Positions 5,440 through 8,121 of a DNA stretch of 8,121 bases are shown one piece after another. Source of the DNA: CAYMKE01 sp964345135 (GTDB lineage: Bacteria > Bacteroidota > Bacteroidia > Bacteroidales > JBBRXJ01); assembly GCA_964345135.1 (NCBI GenBank), contig CAYFQI010000129.1:1-8121 (forward strand), in the 5' to 3' direction. The notes below the pieces were generated by a model. It was not told where the DNA came from. It was given only the letters and a program-made list of their open reading frames with translations, and did not search any database. Position 1 is the stretch's first letter; each line of letters opens with the position of its first letter. Made by a program: the position numbers and the translations under genes.

Positions 5440-6816
5440 TTATAATCCATATTCGGAGGGGATAAATTTTGTCATATCCAGTTCCGGTAATATTTGTTCA
5501 GTGAACATGCTTTCATCAGTAGGTATATCATTTAACTGTTCTCTTATCGTATCAATCCACATGGGTTCCATGTCAGATAAAAAAAGTGAACCGTTTTTAT
5601 ACGCTTCTTCAATAATTTTAATGCCTTCCAGTGCTCCTTTGATTGCTGCATCAATGTAATTCTTGCCTTTTACTATTTCACTTGTAATGCGGATTACATT
5701 TTCAGGAGAAAGTATAAGGGCTTGCGGATCATAATGAATATCTGATTCGACAAGCATATTCTGGACGATTAATGCATTTTTGTCACCTTGTTTTATGGCT
5801 TCGTTGAGGAGCCTGGTGTCATATTCAAGTTGTTCGTAATAAACTAACGGGGCATTGCCGGCAAGCAGTTTAATATGTTGTACCGACTCGTTACTCCAGA
5901 GATCTGCACAGGCCGATGCAATGTTGCCAATTGGACTTAAATGTGCACAAGCAGCAGTTTTTCCTTCCATTGAAATAGGTGTGCCTGTTATTGCTTTAAG
6001 ATAAACCCCTTCATAACCACAATCCTTGTCTGGCCCTTTAGCACCTTCTTCAATGGCCACGAGGGTTCTGACAATCGATAAAATCCTGTCTATTGCAGCA
6101 ACTGTTTTGGGTATGTATTTCTTTTCAGCCAGTACCATTGCTGTATTTGCGAATCCACAAGCAGTGTCGCCGGCAGGTATTTTATTCTGGCTGTTAGCAA
6201 TGGAAACGATTTTTTTCCACAACATTTTCATGTCTCTGACTCCTAATACGGTTAATGCATATGTCATTTTTTTGATATCGCACATTAATAAGGCATCATC
6301 ATGCACGTCTTTTCCCCCGATGCTTTCGATGGATAATAAATCACCACCTGCTTTGGCCCCTTCATCAAATAATCTCCACATATCATCCAGGTATTTGCTG
6401 GTACGGCACCTGGGCGGTTTTTCAAAGTCCCTGATGTCATTTGGGGTGAGCCGTATTTCGCTTTTTATTCCTTTTTTTTGATAATAATCTTCACAAATAT
6501 CATTCATGGCTTTTACCAGTTCAATACCCATATCCGGATCAAGTGTCATTTCAATGAGTGTTTCGAATTCAAATATGAGGCCCTCTGAATGTAAATCCTG
6601 TGACCGTTCTAATGCCTCTGTCACAATTTCTTTGTATACCGATTTGATTTCTTCAAGATTTTCTTTGGTTACATCAATTGTAGGAAGAGTGAAATTTAGT
6701 TCAGGATATACATGGCCGCCTCCGATCACCAATCCTCTGTTGGTAGTTATAGGATATTTGGCTTTACCAAACATTAAATCTTCTTTGTTGGCAATGGCTA
6801 ATTTATTGTATTGCAT
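5440..6816 (-). CDS. mtaB: Methanol:corrinoid methyltransferase, MtaB family
   Basis: MtaB transfers the methyl group of methanol to the cobalt of a corrinoid protein (MtaC), the first step of methanol use in methanogens and acetogens, in the cytoplasm. The 458 residues match the family's usual length (about 460). Matches recalled from Methanosarcina MtaB run end to end: LMFGKAKYP near the N-terminus (14-22), DLLSIESIGGKDV (159-171), AGDTACGFANTAM (215-227), GPDKDCGYEG (261-270), KAITGTPISMEGKT (274-287), ACADLWSNESV (302-312) and a C-terminal FIPSEYGL. The zinc ligands reported for M. barkeri MtaB (Glu164, Cys220, Cys269) correspond to E164, C220 and C266, so catalysis looks intact. There is no in-frame amber codon, which argues against the pyrrolysine methylamine enzymes. 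No mtaC or mtaA is visible, and the gene appears to stand alone between a convergent flavodoxin gene and a lipid-kinase gene. The substrate could be methanol or another small methoxyl compound. Confidence 0.9.
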   Translation of the reverse strand: MQYNKLAIANKEDLMFGKAKYPITTNRGLVIGGGHVYPELNFTLPTIDVTKENLEEIKSVYKEIVTEALERSQDLHSEGLIFEFETLIEMTLDPDMGIELVKAMNDICEDYYQKKGIKSEIRLTPNDIRDFEKPPRCRTSKYLDDMWRLFDEGAKAGGDLLSIESIGGKDVHDDALLMCDIKKMTYALTVLGVRDMKMLWKKIVSIANSQNKIPAGDTACGFANTAMVLAEKKYIPKTVAAIDRILSIVRTLVAIEEGAKGPDKDCGYEGVYLKAITGTPISMEGKTAACAHLSPIGNIASACADLWSNESVQHIKLLAGNAPLVYYEQLEYDTRLLNEAIKQGDKNALIVQNMLVESDIHYDPQALILSPENVIRITSEIVKGKNYIDAAIKGALEGIKIIEEAYKNGSLFLSDMEPMWIDTIREQLNDIPTDESMFTEQILPELDMTKFIPSEYGL

Positions 6817-7089
6817 AATTATTATGGTTTTTGGTTAGTATTAAAGCGGTTTTTAGAATTTTGTTAAATAAATATAATAAATCCTATAGTTTTTATAGGC
6901 TAAAAATATTAAATATTTATTTATAAAACAAATTTTATGATGAATTTTTTTGAAAATCAAAAAAATACCACCGGCCCTGTCAGGTCTGGAAGACAATTAA
7001 AACCTGACAGCCTCGCGAGACTTGTCAGCGTTTGGATGCAAGAACCTAACCATCGCAGAGGTTATAAGGGTGTAGAAATAAAAAGAAAA
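6817..7089. promoter_or_regulatory. Non-coding gap upstream of mtaB
   Basis: These 273 bases hold the mtaB leader and the region after the lipid-kinase stop. A hairpin CCTATA-GTTTT-TATAGG lies at 6883-6899, about 70 bases before mtaB, inside very AT-rich sequence. On the minus strand a TTG and an AAAATTTG string 21 bases apart (about 6929-6960) loosely resemble a Bacteroidota -33/-7 promoter with one mismatch at -7. This is weak evidence. No cobalamin riboswitch core was recognised. The remaining part carries the CTGTCAG repeat structure annotated separately. A short open frame starting at 6937 looks spurious. Confidence 0.35.
6977..7028. repeat. Three-armed CTGTCAG inverted-repeat structure
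   Basis: CTGTCAGGT (6977-6985) pairs exactly with ACCTGACAG (7002-7010). The same central arm (CTGACA, 7004-7009) can instead pair with TGTCAG (7023-7028), around an internal CTCGCGAG palindrome (7012-7019). The two hairpins are mutually exclusive. It lies 60-110 bases past the lipid-kinase stop, so it could end or protect that transcript, though no U-run follows. CTGTCAG/ACCTGACAG dyads are common intergenic elements in Bacteroidota as I recall, and this may be a degenerate copy. Confidence 0.55.
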
Positions 7090-7983
7090 CTAATTGCAAA
7101 ACACTTCAATAGCCTTTGGAATAATACGCGCATGTACCTTTTTTACTTGCTCAACAGGTTCTCCATCAACCTGCAATTGTTGTTTTTCTGAAGCTGTGAT
7201 AGTGACCCTGGAAGATTGATAGGTCTTGAAATACCTGAGTTTATTTAAATTTCCAAAAAGGGAATAAGCAATGATGACCAAAAAAAACCATTTAGGGAAC
7301 TGTTTGATGATGATGAGCTCAAATTTCCCATCATCGACTTTCCCGAGTGGATTCATCACGGCGCCAGTGCCCAGCAACGACGCATTGGCCAACATGACCA
7401 TTGTAACTTTTTTGCTGATTGTTTCACCGTTAAGGTTAAAAGAAAAACTCGTTTTATGTACATTCATCAACTCCTTGTAGTATTGTTTTATATATTCAAT
7501 GAAACCACCTTTTCTTACCCTTTCAAAGCGCTTCATTACACGTGCATTGGCACCGATATCGCAGTAATGCACAGAAATATACTGGTCATTGATCTTCACT
7601 ACATCTATGGGTTTAGCCTTGGCATTCATCAATAGGTTCAACGCCCGATCAATATCTAACGGGATGTTCAATTGTCTGGCCATGCCATTGGCGGTTCCCA
7701 TCGGCACGTGTCCCATTGGGATTTTAGTTGTTAAGCTGACACGTGCAACAAGATTAAATGTGCCATCACCGCCCACTGCACATAATTTATCAAATGAATT
7801 GCGATGAATGATATTTTTTATACGTTCAATATCATTGTTCCCGGTGGTCATGTAAAATTCAGAAATGATATTCCGGTATTTATTGGAATTTACAATATTT
7901 TTAAATGCTGTTTTGTCGATATCACCTGAAACAGGATTGATTATGAATAATATGTTTTGTGTGCTTTCAGGATTATGTTGCAT
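7090..7983 (-). CDS. Diacylglycerol/sphingosine-kinase-like lipid kinase (YegS/DgkB type)
   Basis: This is an ATP-dependent lipid kinase that phosphorylates the hydroxyl of diacylglycerol or a related lipid at the inner face of the cytoplasmic membrane, feeding phosphatidate recycling. The 297 residues match the family length (about 290-310). The N-terminal catalytic domain shows ILFIINPVSG (11-20), the nucleotide-binding AVGGDGTFNLVA (69-80) and the PMGTANGMAR motif (94-103). The C-terminal beta domain includes GKVDDGKFELIII (214-226) and the closing QVDGEPVE (271-278). The key GGDGT residues are intact. In frame, a stop lies four codons before the ATG, so no longer form is possible. The leader is A-rich without a clear Shine-Dalgarno. 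Bacteroidota make sphingolipids, so a sphingoid base is a possible substrate, but the sequence does not decide this. It has no evident functional link to mtaB. Confidence 0.88.
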   Translation of the reverse strand: MQHNPESTQNILFIINPVSGDIDKTAFKNIVNSNKYRNIISEFYMTTGNNDIERIKNIIHRNSFDKLCAVGGDGTFNLVARVSLTTKIPMGHVPMGTANGMARQLNIPLDIDRALNLLMNAKAKPIDVVKINDQYISVHYCDIGANARVMKRFERVRKGGFIEYIKQYYKELMNVHKTSFSFNLNGETISKKVTMVMLANASLLGTGAVMNPLGKVDDGKFELIIIKQFPKWFFLVIIAYSLFGNLNKLRYFKTYQSSRVTITASEKQQLQVDGEPVEQVKKVHARIIPKAIEVFCN

Positions 7984-8121
7984 GTTTTTTCTTTATATTA
8001 ATACAATTGTTATTCCAGTTTTTAACCTGATTATTTTATATGGTTGTTTTTTTATTTTTTTTTATACAAATTATTGTCTGGTTTATATGTTTTAAAAGGG
8101 ATATAGAGGTATAGCAGTATA
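7984..8121. other. T-rich upstream region of the lipid kinase, no gene seen
   Basis: These 138 bases are strongly AT-rich, with T tracts at about 8047-8063. They presumably contain the lipid-kinase promoter on the minus strand. I could not identify a promoter match, a hairpin of note or a coding region continuing past the window edge. Confidence 0.4.

Noticed and set aside
5440..6816. Methylamine methyltransferase (MtmB, MtbB or MttB) instead of MtaB
   Set aside because: The length, end-to-end motif match and conserved E/C/C zinc ligands fit MtaB, and there is no in-frame amber codon for pyrrolysine.
6026..6838. Two plus-strand open frames of 151 and 110 codons
   Set aside because: Both are antisense to mtaB, whose protein is conserved along its whole length.
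6817..7089. Cobalamin riboswitch upstream of mtaB
   Set aside because: No B12-box-like core or the expected conserved multi-stem arrangement could be seen on the mtaB strand.
6937..7191. 84-codon plus-strand open frame upstream of mtaB
   Set aside because: It crosses the CTGTCAG inverted repeats and overlaps the end of the lipid-kinase gene on the other strand. The translation resembles no family and looks like read-through of a repeat.
1..8121. CRISPR array, tRNA or rRNA genes
   Set aside because: No regularly spaced direct repeats and no recognisable tRNA or rRNA stretches were seen on either strand.

Overview
The window is AT-rich and looks like a chromosomal segment of a Bacteroidota, probably an anaerobic or facultative Bacteroidales/Marinilabiliales-type organism. 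The reasons are a TonB receptor with a CarboxypepD_reg-like N-terminal extension, a His/Cys-rich small membrane protein of the HYC_CC_PP type, weak or absent Shine-Dalgarno sequences at most starts, and CTGTCAG-type intergenic dyads. This taxonomic guess comes from gene content only. All family comparisons are from memory, without a database search.

Region 81-4798, minus strand, is a heavy-metal handling cluster. In transcription order it holds: a His/Cys-rich membrane-anchored protein (4798-4352); a TonB-dependent outer-membrane receptor with a His-rich insertion (4187-1929); an SO_0444-type Cu/Zn permease with a fused C-terminal HMA domain (1766-480); and a small exported HMA metal-binding protein (81-299, with its signal peptide encoded in 300-403). 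Together they supply metal-binding or transport functions in the outer membrane, periplasm and inner membrane. Two points stand out. The leader of the small HMA protein is out of frame with its only plausible ATG, at a run of seven A that is also a perfect -1 slippery heptamer. A 124-bp imperfect palindrome with perfect 19-bp ends sits exactly between the receptor stop codon and the permease.

Region 4799-5368: an 84-bp very AT-rich divergent promoter region with TATTG/CAATA dyads separates the metal cluster from a plus-strand flavodoxin-family protein.

Region 5440-6816, minus strand, is the most surprising gene. It encodes a full-length methanol:corrinoid methyltransferase (MtaB family) with all three expected zinc ligands, but no corrinoid protein (MtaC) or second methyltransferase (MtaA) is visible nearby. 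It converges on the flavodoxin gene.

Region 6817-7089 is a non-coding gap of 273 bases with hairpins and a three-armed CTGTCAG repeat. Region 7090-7983, minus strand, encodes a diacylglycerol/sphingosine-kinase-like lipid kinase. The last 138 bases are T-rich and hold no gene that I can support. No tRNA, rRNA, CRISPR array, transposase or transcriptional regulator gene was seen.
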